Source: Alishewanella metallidurans (GTDB lineage: Bacteria; Pseudomonadota; Gammaproteobacteria; Enterobacterales; Alteromonadaceae). Taken from it: a stretch of 64,000 nt of DNA. How positions within the stretch are numbered: the first letter of the stretch is position 1; every line of letters starts with the position of its first letter. Position numbers and translations under genes: made by a program. Below the pieces are notes generated by a model, which was not told the DNA's origin, did no database searches, and was given only the letters and a program-made list of their open reading frames with translations. Of the stretch, positions 9,671 to 17,573 are shown in pieces. The DNA lies in assembly GCF_036983985.1 (NCBI RefSeq), contig NZ_JALAHQ010000003.1, positions 1 to 64,000 on the forward strand, in the 5' to 3' direction.

Positions 9671-10508
9671 TTGGCGTTTGTCAGCGATTCAACTAACTAG
9701 TACACCGGAACCTGCGCAAAATTTTGCCCAGGTAGTTAACTATTTGCAGCAGCTGTGTGCCACCCATGCTGATGGTTTGCCGCATCTGGTAGCATTACCG
9801 GAATGCTTTGCCATTTTTGGTGGCCGCGATGGTTTGCAGCTAGAGCAGCAAGAGGTATTAGGGCAGGGCGTGATACAACAAGCCTGTGCCGCGTTAGCTA
9901 AGCGGTTTGGCGTGTATTTGCTGGCAGGATCTTTGCCTACCACTAGTCCAGAACCACAGCGCTTTAGCGCGAGCAGCCTATTATTTGCTCCTGATGGCAG
10001 CCTAATAGCTGATTATCAGAAAATGCATTTGTTTGATGTACAAGTGGCCGATAATACCGGTAGTTACTTGGAATCGGCCACTACTTACCCTGGGCAAAAA
10101 ATTACTCTAGCCACGGTTGCCGAACTAAAGCTTGGCTTATCGGTGTGTTATGATGTGCGCTTTCCAGGTTTAATGCAGGCGCTTGGCGCACGTGGTATGA
10201 ATGTGTTAACCGTACCTGCCGCCTTTACTAAGGTAACCGGCACTGCGCATTGGCATACCTTATTAAAAGCGCGGGCGATAGAAAACCAATGCTTTGTGCT
10301 GGCGCCTAATCAAACTGGTGTACATGCTAATGGCCGCGAAACTTATGGCCATAGCCTAATTGTTAGCCCGTGGGGCGAGGTGCTGGCTGATGCCGGTACC
10401 GAAGCCGGCTGGGTTTCAACCGTAATAGATTTAACCGATTGTGTACGGCTTAAGCAAAAAATGCCCGTGGCACACCATAACCGATTTAACAGTGAGCTCA
10501 AACCATGA
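9663..10508 (+). CDS. Carbon-nitrogen hydrolase (Nit1/deaminated-glutathione amidase type)
   Basis: Nitrilase-superfamily amidase of 281 residues with the full Glu-Lys-Cys triad: E47 in LPECFAIFG, K120 in DYQKMHLFDV and C162 in LSVCYDVRFPG. The HLFD..V..N.GSYLES segment is characteristic of the Nit1/Nit2 group, which repairs deaminated glutathione or hydrolyses omega-amides such as alpha-ketoglutaramate. It lies between yhdP (8-base overlap) and tldD (ATGA overlap), an arrangement common in Alteromonadales. The family is clear and the exact amide substrate is inferred. Confidence 0.9.
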   Translation: MANWRLSAIQLTSTPEPAQNFAQVVNYLQQLCATHADGLPHLVALPECFAIFGGRDGLQLEQQEVLGQGVIQQACAALAKRFGVYLLAGSLPTTSPEPQRFSASSLLFAPDGSLIADYQKMHLFDVQVADNTGSYLESATTYPGQKITLATVAELKLGLSVCYDVRFPGLMQALGARGMNVLTVPAAFTKVTGTAHWHTLLKARAIENQCFVLAPNQTGVHANGRETYGHSLIVSPWGEVLADAGTEAGWVSTVIDLTDCVRLKQKMPVAHHNRFNSELKP

Positions 10509-11947
10509 CTGCACCCGAGCAGAACCTGATCACCGCTTCAGAACTAACGGCTGATGATCTACAGCAAACGCTAGGCTATTTATTTGACCATCAGCTCGAT
10601 TTTGCTGATTTGTATTTTCAATCCAGCGTGCATGAATCCTGGGTATTAGAAGATGGCTTAGTAAAAGACGGCTCGTTTAATATTGAGCGCGGCGTAGGTG
10701 TGCGAGCTATTAGTGGTGAAAAAACCGGTTTTGCTTATGCCGATACCATTAGTGCTGCAGCCTTAAAGCAAGCAGCTACCGCCGCGCGCGGCATTGCAAT
10801 ACAAGGCCAGCAGGGCAGTGTTAAAGCGTTTAGCAAAAGCGGTAATAGCAATATTTACCTGCCGTGTGAGCCGTTACAAAGCGTAACTAACACCGAAAAG
10901 GTAGCGTTACTGCACCAAATTGAAGCCTATATTCGCACCCTCGATAGCCGCGCCGAACAGGTAATGGTGAGCTTATCTGGCGTATACGAAGAAATATTAG
11001 TTGCAGCCAGTGATGGTACTTATGCTAGTGATATACGGCCATTAGTACGCTTAAACTGTTCAGTATTATTGCAGCAGGGCGACAGACGCGAGCGCGGCAG
11101 TGCAGGCGGTGGCGGTCGTACTACCTATCTCTATTTTACTGACTTAGTTAATAATGAACCGCGTTGGCAAAATTATGCCCGCGAAGCGGTGCGCCAAGCG
11201 CAAGTTAACCTAACTGCTATTGATGCGCCAGCTGGCGCAATGCCAGTTGTATTAGGCAGTGGTTGGCCAGGCGTATTACTGCATGAGGCAGTAGGGCACG
11301 GTTTAGAGGGCGACTTTAACCGCAAGGGTTCATCTACCTTCTCTGGCCGTATTGGTCAACAGGTGGCGTCTAAACTATGCACTATTGTTGATGATGGCAC
11401 CTTAGCACATCGACGTGGCTCACTAAACGTAGATGATGAAGGCGTGCCAAGTCAGTACAATGTGTTAATAGAAAACGGTATTCTTAAAGGTTATATTCAA
11501 GACAAACACAATGCTATGCTGATGGGTGTTGCACCAACCGGTAACGGTCGTCGCGAGTCATTTGCGCATTTGCCGATGCCACGTATGACAAATACCTATA
11601 TGTTAGCTGGCCAGCATGATCCACAAGAAATTATCGCCAGTGTAAAAAAAGGTATTTACGCGCCAAACTTTGGTGGTGGTCAAGTAGATATCACTTCCGG
11701 CAAGTTCGTGTTTTCAGCCTCTGAGGCCTACCTTATCGAAAACGGTAAAATTACTGCGCCAATTAAAGGCGCTACGTTAATTGGTAGTGGCCCAGAAGCG
11801 ATGCAGCAGGTATCTATGGTTGGTAATGATCTAGCACTTGATGCCGGTGTTGGTGTGTGTGGCAAGCAAGGCCAAAGCGTACCGGTAGGCGTAGGCCAGC
11901 CAACTTTAAAGCTAGACATGCTAACGGTTGGTGGTACTCAGCATTAA
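10505..11947 (+). CDS. tldD: Metalloprotease TldD
   Basis: Zinc subunit of the TldD/TldE(PmbA) heterodimeric protease, which degrades unfolded peptides and takes part in microcin B17 and CcdA processing in E. coli. The HEAVGH zinc motif is at residues 260-265. The surrounding GSGWPGVLLHEAVGHGLEGD and the DDEGVPSQ segment are typical. It has 480 residues (E. coli 481). The start overlaps the nitrilase stop (ATGA). The partner pmbA lies 1.8 kb downstream rather than adjacent. Confidence 0.97.
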   Translation: MTAPEQNLITASELTADDLQQTLGYLFDHQLDFADLYFQSSVHESWVLEDGLVKDGSFNIERGVGVRAISGEKTGFAYADTISAAALKQAATAARGIAIQGQQGSVKAFSKSGNSNIYLPCEPLQSVTNTEKVALLHQIEAYIRTLDSRAEQVMVSLSGVYEEILVAASDGTYASDIRPLVRLNCSVLLQQGDRRERGSAGGGGRTTYLYFTDLVNNEPRWQNYAREAVRQAQVNLTAIDAPAGAMPVVLGSGWPGVLLHEAVGHGLEGDFNRKGSSTFSGRIGQQVASKLCTIVDDGTLAHRRGSLNVDDEGVPSQYNVLIENGILKGYIQDKHNAMLMGVAPTGNGRRESFAHLPMPRMTNTYMLAGQHDPQEIIASVKKGIYAPNFGGGQVDITSGKFVFSASEAYLIENGKITAPIKGATLIGSGPEAMQQVSMVGNDLALDAGVGVCGKQGQSVPVGVGQPTLKLDMLTVGGTQH

Positions 11948-12010
11948 ATTTATAACTGGCTAGATTTAACCGCCTAGCCGGTAAAAACAACCCAGCAGGA
12001 AATTTAAACA

Positions 12011-13003
12011 ATGGCAGCATTTGGCACGGTATTTACCCCGGAGATGATAATCTCTCGCTTTAATAGTAATGGTTGGAGTACGCCAGAGGTAGTGGCAAGC
12101 AACAGTATTAATTTGCACCCTGGTGCGCATGTGCTGCATTACGCCAGCACCTGTTTTGAAGGCTTAAAAGCCTTTAAACATGCAGATGGTTCAATTTATA
12201 TCTTCCGTATGGAGCAAAACGTAGCGCGTTTGCAGCAAAGCAGTGCGTTATTAACCTTGCCTAAAGTTGATACTGCCATGCTGCGCCAAATGATTTTAGA
12301 TATTGTAAAACGTTATGCTGTCGATGTACCAACGCCGCCGGGTTCTATGTACATTCGCCCTACACATATCGGTACGGAAGCCTCTATTGGTAAAGCTGCG
12401 GCGCCAAGCTTAGAGTCTATGTTATATGTGCTGTTATCACCGGTTGGCGACTACTTTGCTGGCGGCAGTAAAGCACTACGTTTATTGTTAGAAGACAACG
12501 CCCGCTGCGCTTCACACATGGGTATGGTAAAAAGTGGTGGTAACTACGCCAGTGCCTTGCAACCGATTATTAAAGCGCGGGCTACGGTAAATGCCGATCA
12601 GGTATTGTTTTGCCCCAATGGCGATGTGCAAGAAACCGGTGCGGCAAACTTTTTACTGTTCGATGGCAACGAAATTATTACCAAAGCGTTAGATAGCTCA
12701 TTTTTGCACGGCATAACCCGTGACTCTATTTTAACGCTAGCCCGAGACCGTGGTATGAAGGTATCAGAGCGCGAGCTTACAGTAGACGAATTATTAGAAC
12801 GGGTGCAAAAGCCGGGTACGGAAGCGGCACTGTCAGGTACGGCTGCGGTATTAACGCCAGTAGGCACGCTAATTCATAATGGTAAAGATTATGCAGTGGG
12901 CTCAGGCACTAGCGATACTACTAACGCACTGCGTCAAGCACTGAATGATATTCAATGGGGTAGCGCTGAAGATAAACATGGTTGGTTAACCAAGGTTTGT
13001 TAG
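12011..13003 (+). CDS. ilvE: Branched-chain amino acid aminotransferase
   Basis: Fold-type IV PLP aminotransferase that moves the amino group between glutamate and the keto acids of valine, leucine and isoleucine in the cytosol. K174 in the GMVKSGGNYASAL motif is the Schiff-base lysine. ASTCFEGLKAFKH, YIRPTHIGTE and EAALSGTAAVLTPVG are substrate-pocket segments of the eukaryote-like class II BCATs, and the 330-residue length fits that class. A ribosome-binding site (CAGGA) precedes the ATG. It sits alone between tldD and yjgA, away from other ilv genes. A hairpin repeat at 13024-13070 lies just downstream. Confidence 0.93.
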   Translation: MAAFGTVFTPEMIISRFNSNGWSTPEVVASNSINLHPGAHVLHYASTCFEGLKAFKHADGSIYIFRMEQNVARLQQSSALLTLPKVDTAMLRQMILDIVKRYAVDVPTPPGSMYIRPTHIGTEASIGKAAAPSLESMLYVLLSPVGDYFAGGSKALRLLLEDNARCASHMGMVKSGGNYASALQPIIKARATVNADQVLFCPNGDVQETGAANFLLFDGNEIITKALDSSFLHGITRDSILTLARDRGMKVSERELTVDELLERVQKPGTEAALSGTAAVLTPVGTLIHNGKDYAVGSGTSDTTNALRQALNDIQWGSAEDKHGWLTKVC

Positions 13004-13023
13004 TTAGCATCTAGCTTATAATC

Positions 13024-13070
13024 GCGTTGTCCACACCAACACGTGGTAAAAGGTTGGTTTAGGACAACGC
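13024..13070. repeat. Short copy of a dispersed inverted-repeat element
   Basis: GCGTTGTCC at 13024-13032 is perfectly complementary to GGACAACGC at 13062-13070. CCAAC/GTTGG pairs just inside, around ACGTGGTAAAAG. It shares ACACCAACACG and GGTTGGTTTAG with the longer copies at 15178 and 60734 but lacks their middle part. It lies between the convergent ilvE and yjgA genes and could also terminate transcription there, although no long T-run follows on either strand. Confidence 0.75.
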
Positions 13071-13111
13071 TATTTAACTACTCTTTATATCTAACTCGTG
13101 TTTAGCTGCGT

Positions 13112-13630
13112 TTAACTTTTAAGAATTAACGGTTTAATTAACTGAAACAGCTCGCGGTAGGCTTTTGGCGGCAGTTGTTTTTCTTGTTCTTTTTTCGCAT
13201 TACGAATTAGTTGGCGCAACTGCTGGGTATCGACCGTTGGGTGATCGGCAATAAACGCGGTAACTACGTCGTTATCTTCTAGCATTTTATCGCGCAACAG
13301 CTCTATTTTATGAAACTGCCGCGTCGCCGCTTGGTTAGTATTACGCAGTAGCGCTAAGCCTTGCTCTAATTCTTTTAAATCACGATCACGCATTAGGCGG
13401 CCAATAAACTGAATATGGCGGCGCAGCGCTTCGTGTTTTTTACTTAATTTATCGGCCAGTAACAGCGCGGCCACTAACTCTTCATCTAGCGGTAGTTTGG
13501 CGCGGGCGGCTGGGCTTAATGCCACTAGCTCTTCGCCTAACTCTTGCAGGGCGTGCATTTCGCGTTTTATCTGCGACTTACTCTTGCCTTCTTCTTCGTC
13601 CCAAGTGTCGCCGTTTATAAAATTAGTCAT
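13112..13630 (-). CDS. yjgA: Ribosome-associated protein YjgA (DUF615)
   Basis: YjgA (DarP) binds late 50S ribosomal precursors in E. coli. This version has 172 residues when started at the ATG at 13630 (MTNFING), against 183 in E. coli. The family features are visible: an acidic start (DEEEGKSKSQIKREMHALQELGEEL), the central LIGRLMRD-like FIGRLMRDRDL, and a C-terminal RQLIRNAKKEQ..PPKAYRELF. Longer in-frame starts run into the pmbA promoter and early coding region on the other strand and are not credible. It is divergent from pmbA, which starts 119 bases away. Confidence 0.92.
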   Translation of the reverse strand: MTNFINGDTWDEEEGKSKSQIKREMHALQELGEELVALSPAARAKLPLDEELVAALLLADKLSKKHEALRRHIQFIGRLMRDRDLKELEQGLALLRNTNQAATRQFHKIELLRDKMLEDNDVVTAFIADHPTVDTQQLRQLIRNAKKEQEKQLPPKAYRELFQLIKPLILKS

Positions 13631-13748
13631 TGTGTTGGTTCGCATTAGCCATAATGTTGCTAAGTATACATGATAGTAGCGCACAGCAGCAGCCAGCTTT
13701 CGCAGACTATGATAAACTTGTGGCAAATAATTTGGCTGAACTAACATT

Positions 13749-15095
13749 ATGCACGTAACACAACCGACTATTTGGCAAGAAATTGACGAAGTAAAACAAG
13801 CTGTAGCTGAAGTTCTGGCCCATGCTAAACAGCTAGGTGCAACTAGCGCAGAAGCATCAATGAGCCGTACCAAAGGCCTAAGCGTAGAAACCCGCCACGG
13901 CGAGGTAGAAACGGTAGAGTTTAATCAAGACGGCGGTTTAGGCATTAGCCTGTATTTTGGCCAGCGCAAAGGCTCGGCATCTACTGCCGACTTAAGCCCG
14001 CAAGCACTACGTCGCACCGTTGAAGCCGCGGCCGATATTGCCCGTTATACTTCGGAAGACCCACACACCGGTTTAGCCGAAGCGGGCTGGTTAGAAATGT
14101 CGCCACCTAATTTAGACCTATACTACCCTGATACCATCGGCACTGATGAAGCCATAGCGTTATGTGCCAGCTCTGAAGAAGCCGCATTTGCAACCGATAA
14201 GCGTATTACCAACTCAGAAGGTGCGTCGTTTTCATCGCATACTGGTTTAAAGGTTTACGGCAATAGCCATGGTCAGTTGGTAGGGCATCCTAGCTCACGC
14301 CACAGTTTTAGTTGCGTAGTTATTGGTGAAGACGGCGACGATATGCAGCGCGATTACAGCTTTACCGTCGCGCGTCAGTACAGCAAATTGCTGGATCCAA
14401 AACAGATTGGCCGTGAAGCGGCATTAGAAACTATCGCGCGATTAAATGCGCGGCAAATTCCGACACAAAAAGTACCAGTAATATTTCGCGCCGATATTGC
14501 TAGCAGCTTGTTTGGCCATTTAGTGTCGGCTATAAGTGGTGGCAGCATTTACCGTAAGTCGAGTTTTTTATTGGATAAAGTAGGCCAGCCAGTTATGGCG
14601 CCAACGGTGACTATTTTAGAGCAGCCACATATAAAACAAGGCTTAGCATCTAGCCCGTTTGATGGCGAAGGTGTCAAAACCCGCGATCTTATAGTAATAG
14701 AACAGGGTGTATTAAATACTTACCTAACTACTAGCTATTCGGCGCGTAAGCTGGGTATGGCTAGCACTGGGCACGCCGGTGGTATTCATAACTGGCTAAT
14801 TCAGCACGGCGATGCTGACTTGGCGGCATTGTGTCGTCAAATGGGCAAAGGCTTGTTAGTAACCGAGTTAATGGGCCAAGGTGTCAATACCGTTACTGGC
14901 GATTATTCGCGCGGCGCCGCTGGCTTTTGGGTTGAGCATGGCGAAATTCAGTTCCCAGTAGCTGAAGTAACCATTGCCGGTAATTTAAAAGATATGTTTA
15001 TGCAAATTGCCGCGATAGGTAATGATGTAGACCGCCGCGGTGGCGTGTTAACTGGGTCGATACTGATTAGCCAAATGCAGGTAGCCGGTAGTTAA
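13749..15095 (+). CDS. pmbA: Metalloprotease PmbA (TldE)
   Basis: The non-zinc partner of TldD in the TldD/TldE protease. It has 448 residues (E. coli PmbA 450). The N-terminal TldD/PmbA domain includes ETRHGEVETVEFNQDGGLGISLYFG, and the C-terminal domain includes RADIASSLFGHLVSAISGGS and GGVLTGSILISQMQVAGS. The HExxxH motif of TldD is absent, as expected for this subunit. It is divergent from yjgA and followed by a strong terminator at 15114. Confidence 0.97.
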   Translation: MHVTQPTIWQEIDEVKQAVAEVLAHAKQLGATSAEASMSRTKGLSVETRHGEVETVEFNQDGGLGISLYFGQRKGSASTADLSPQALRRTVEAAADIARYTSEDPHTGLAEAGWLEMSPPNLDLYYPDTIGTDEAIALCASSEEAAFATDKRITNSEGASFSSHTGLKVYGNSHGQLVGHPSSRHSFSCVVIGEDGDDMQRDYSFTVARQYSKLLDPKQIGREAALETIARLNARQIPTQKVPVIFRADIASSLFGHLVSAISGGSIYRKSSFLLDKVGQPVMAPTVTILEQPHIKQGLASSPFDGEGVKTRDLIVIEQGVLNTYLTTSYSARKLGMASTGHAGGIHNWLIQHGDADLAALCRQMGKGLLVTELMGQGVNTVTGDYSRGAAGFWVEHGEIQFPVAEVTIAGNLKDMFMQIAAIGNDVDRRGGVLTGSILISQMQVAGS

Positions 15096-15113
15096 TATTC
15101 ATTGCTAGAAATA

Positions 15114-15145
15114 AAAAAGCCCCGCAGTTAGTTGCGGGGCTTTTT
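15114..15145. terminator. Intrinsic terminator after pmbA, bidirectional shape
   Basis: GCCCCGCA and TGCGGGGC pair around a GTTAGT loop. An A-run lies before the stem and a T-run after it, so it can work for pmbA and also for leftward transcription from the M3 peptidase side. Confidence 0.93.
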
Positions 15146-15177
15146 GTTGGTGGTGCTTGTTATTACTTAAGTGACTT

Positions 15178-15346
15178 GCTGTGGGTTTGCTCACACCAAC
15201 ACGCCGTAAATACATCCCTGTAGGCTCGTTTATAAACTTCATCCATGAAGTTTATCCTGCGGACCAGCGGAGCTGTTCAAATTCGTTCCTGACGAATTTG
15301 TCAGACATCCATGTCTTCAACGGTCGGTTTAGAGCAAGCACACAGC
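15178..15346. repeat. Long copy of the dispersed inverted-repeat element with nested hairpins
   Basis: The ends GCTGTGGGTTTGCTC (15178) and GAGCAAGCACACAGC (to 15346) are complementary at 13 of 15 positions. Just inside are ACACCAACACGCCGTAAATAC and GGTCGGTTTAG, shared with the copy at 60734. Between them lie self-complementary blocks: TACA...TGTA, ATAAACTTCAT-CC-ATGAAGTTTAT, CAAATTCGT-TCCTG-ACGAATTTG and AGACAT-CC-ATGTCT. It lies between the pmbA terminator and the end of the M3 peptidase gene and encodes no credible protein. Confidence 0.85.
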
Positions 15347-15360
15347 CAGCGTGGTTCGGA

Positions 15361-17538
15361 TTAATCGACTTTAGTTTTTAAACCACGACGAATTAACAGC
15401 GCGTCAGTCGTTGGTTCTTGGCCACGAAAGGCTTTATACGACTCCATCGGCAAGCGTGAATTGCCCACAGCTAAAATATTTTTCCGATGATTTTGGCCAT
15501 TCTCTAACTTTAAACCGCCTTGTTGTTGCACATAAGCAAAGGCGTCGGCGGCTAAAATTTCGCTCCACATATAGGCATAATAACCGGCAGAGTAACCGCC
15601 ACCCATAGAATGCGAAAAGAAGGTGGATTTATAGCGTGGCGGCACCGCAGCTAGTGTTATACCGTGCTTTTTAAGTGCAGCAGCTTCAAAGGCATTAACG
15701 TCTTGTAGTGGCTCATCCGCGCTTAATGAGTGCCATTCCATATCCAGTAGCGCCGCTGACAAGTATTCTAAGGTATCAAAACCTTGATTAAAGCTACGTG
15801 ATTTGATCACTTTCGCCAGTAGTTCAGCAGGAATAGGTTCACCGGTTTGATAGTGCTTAGCGTAGTTAGCAATAACCTCAGGGTGAGCGGCCCAATCTTC
15901 TTGGAAGGTTGACGGAAACTCAACAAAGTCGCGAGATACCGATGTGCCCGCTAGCGTAGGGTAATTTACGTTAGAAAACATGCCATGCAAGCCGTGGCCT
16001 AGCTCATGGAACATGGTGGTAACGTTGTCATAACTAACTAAGGTTGGCTCGCCATCTGGGGCTTTAGGAATATTCATTACGTTAACCACCACTGGCTTTT
16101 GACCAAGTAGTTTTGACTGGCCAACAAAGCTGCTCATCCAAGCGCCGCCGCGTTTACCGTCACGCGCAAAGTAGTCGGCATAAAAAATGGCTAAGCTTGA
16201 GCCGTCAGTATCAAATAATTCATAGGCTTTTACATCTGGATGATAGGTCGGTAAATCGGGTCGTGGTTTAAAGGTAACGCCATATAAGCGATTAAAGGTG
16301 TAAAATACCCCGTCTTTTAACACCCGCTCAAACTCAAAGTATGGCTTAACTTCGTTTTCATCTAAGTCATATCTGGCTTTGCGCACTAGCTCGCTATAAA
16401 ACTCCCAATCCCAAGGTTCAAGCTCAAAGTCTGCACCAGTTTGTTTCATCATTGCGCTAATAGCGGCCGCTTCTGTATTGGTATTTGCCACAACCGCTGG
16501 CACCATGGCACCTAACATATCAAACACCGCTTGGGGTGTTTTTGCCATTTGCGACTCTAAGCCATAGCTAGCCCAGCTGTCATAGCCTAACAACCGCGCG
16601 CGCTCTGCCCGTAATTGCGCTAAACGAGCTACGATAGGGCGGTTATCGGTAGAGCCGGTTTGGTTACGGTTTGCTGACGCTTGCCATATTTTTTTTCGCA
16701 ACTCACGGTTAGTTAACTGGCTTAATATTGGCTGGCGCGTAGTGTTAGTAAGGCCTAGCAAATATTTACCTTCGTGGTCTGCTTCGGTTGCGGCTAAGGC
16801 GGCGGCAGTAATTTGTGATGCTGACAAGCCATCGAGTTCCGCTTTATTATCTACTACTACGGCAATGTTTTTTGTTTCAGCCAGCAAGTTTTGCGCAAAC
16901 TGGTTGGTTAGCGTTGAATGCTCTTCGTTTAGGGCGCGAATGGCGGTTTTTTGCTCATCGGTTAGCTGGGCACCCGCGCGAACAAAGCGCTCATAATACA
17001 CTTCAATTAAACGCACCGACTCAGCGTCAAGCTTTAGCTCATTGCGCTGGTTATATACGCTTTTAATGCGGGCAAACAATTGTGGGTTAAGGTTAATGTT
17101 GTCAGAATGCGCCGCCATTTTTGGTGCTAGTTCAGATTGTATTTCACGGCGTTGCGGGTTTGAATTAGAGCCAACCAAGTTGTAAAAAATGCGCGAGACA
17201 CGGGTAAGCAGCTCACCACTTTTCTCCAGCGCAACGAAAGTGTTTTCAAAGGTAGCTGGCGCAGGGTTGTTCGCAATCGCCATTACTTCGGTAATTTGCT
17301 GCTTAATACCTTCTTCAAAAGCCGGTAAAAACTGGCTGTCTTTAATTTCGGCGAAATTCGGCGCTTCGTATTGCAATGTGCTTACACTCATTAGCGGGTT
17401 GGTTTGAGCCAGTTCGACCATTGTTGTTACCTCGGTTTCGCTTTGCGGCGCAGTGTTCTTCGTAACCGCCGTATCGTCTGAACAGGCTGATAACGCCAGC
17501 GCTGCGGCAACTGAAGTGGCAATAAAAGAGTTTCGCAT
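15361..17538 (-). CDS. dcp: M3 family oligopeptidase/peptidyl-dipeptidase (Dcp-like), lipoprotein
   Basis: Zinc metallopeptidase of the thimet oligopeptidase (M3) family that releases dipeptides or trims short peptides. The HELGH zinc motif is at residues 511-515, within FHELGHGLHGMFSNV. The C-terminal PPRYKSTFFSHSMGGGYSAGYYAYMWSE segment, which holds substrate-binding tyrosines, is intact. The N-terminus is a lipoprotein signal with lipobox LSAC (Cys19), and aspartates follow the cysteine. The mature enzyme should therefore be membrane-anchored in the periplasm, unlike cytosolic E. coli Dcp. It has 725 residues. It is downstream of the histidine kinase on the same strand, 35 bases away, possibly in one transcript. 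Confidence 0.92.
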   Translation of the reverse strand: MRNSFIATSVAAALALSACSDDTAVTKNTAPQSETEVTTMVELAQTNPLMSVSTLQYEAPNFAEIKDSQFLPAFEEGIKQQITEVMAIANNPAPATFENTFVALEKSGELLTRVSRIFYNLVGSNSNPQRREIQSELAPKMAAHSDNINLNPQLFARIKSVYNQRNELKLDAESVRLIEVYYERFVRAGAQLTDEQKTAIRALNEEHSTLTNQFAQNLLAETKNIAVVVDNKAELDGLSASQITAAALAATEADHEGKYLLGLTNTTRQPILSQLTNRELRKKIWQASANRNQTGSTDNRPIVARLAQLRAERARLLGYDSWASYGLESQMAKTPQAVFDMLGAMVPAVVANTNTEAAAISAMMKQTGADFELEPWDWEFYSELVRKARYDLDENEVKPYFEFERVLKDGVFYTFNRLYGVTFKPRPDLPTYHPDVKAYELFDTDGSSLAIFYADYFARDGKRGGAWMSSFVGQSKLLGQKPVVVNVMNIPKAPDGEPTLVSYDNVTTMFHELGHGLHGMFSNVNYPTLAGTSVSRDFVEFPSTFQEDWAAHPEVIANYAKHYQTGEPIPAELLAKVIKSRSFNQGFDTLEYLSAALLDMEWHSLSADEPLQDVNAFEAAALKKHGITLAAVPPRYKSTFFSHSMGGGYSAGYYAYMWSEILAADAFAYVQQQGGLKLENGQNHRKNILAVGNSRLPMESYKAFRGQEPTTDALLIRRGLKTKVD

Positions 17539-17573
17539 TAGTATTTTCCTACAAAGTAAATTAACAAAAGGGT

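Noticed and set aside
15181..15381. 66-codon open frame inside the long repeat element
   Set aside because: It runs through the palindromic blocks, has no ribosome-binding site or coding-like composition, and differs in the other repeat copies.
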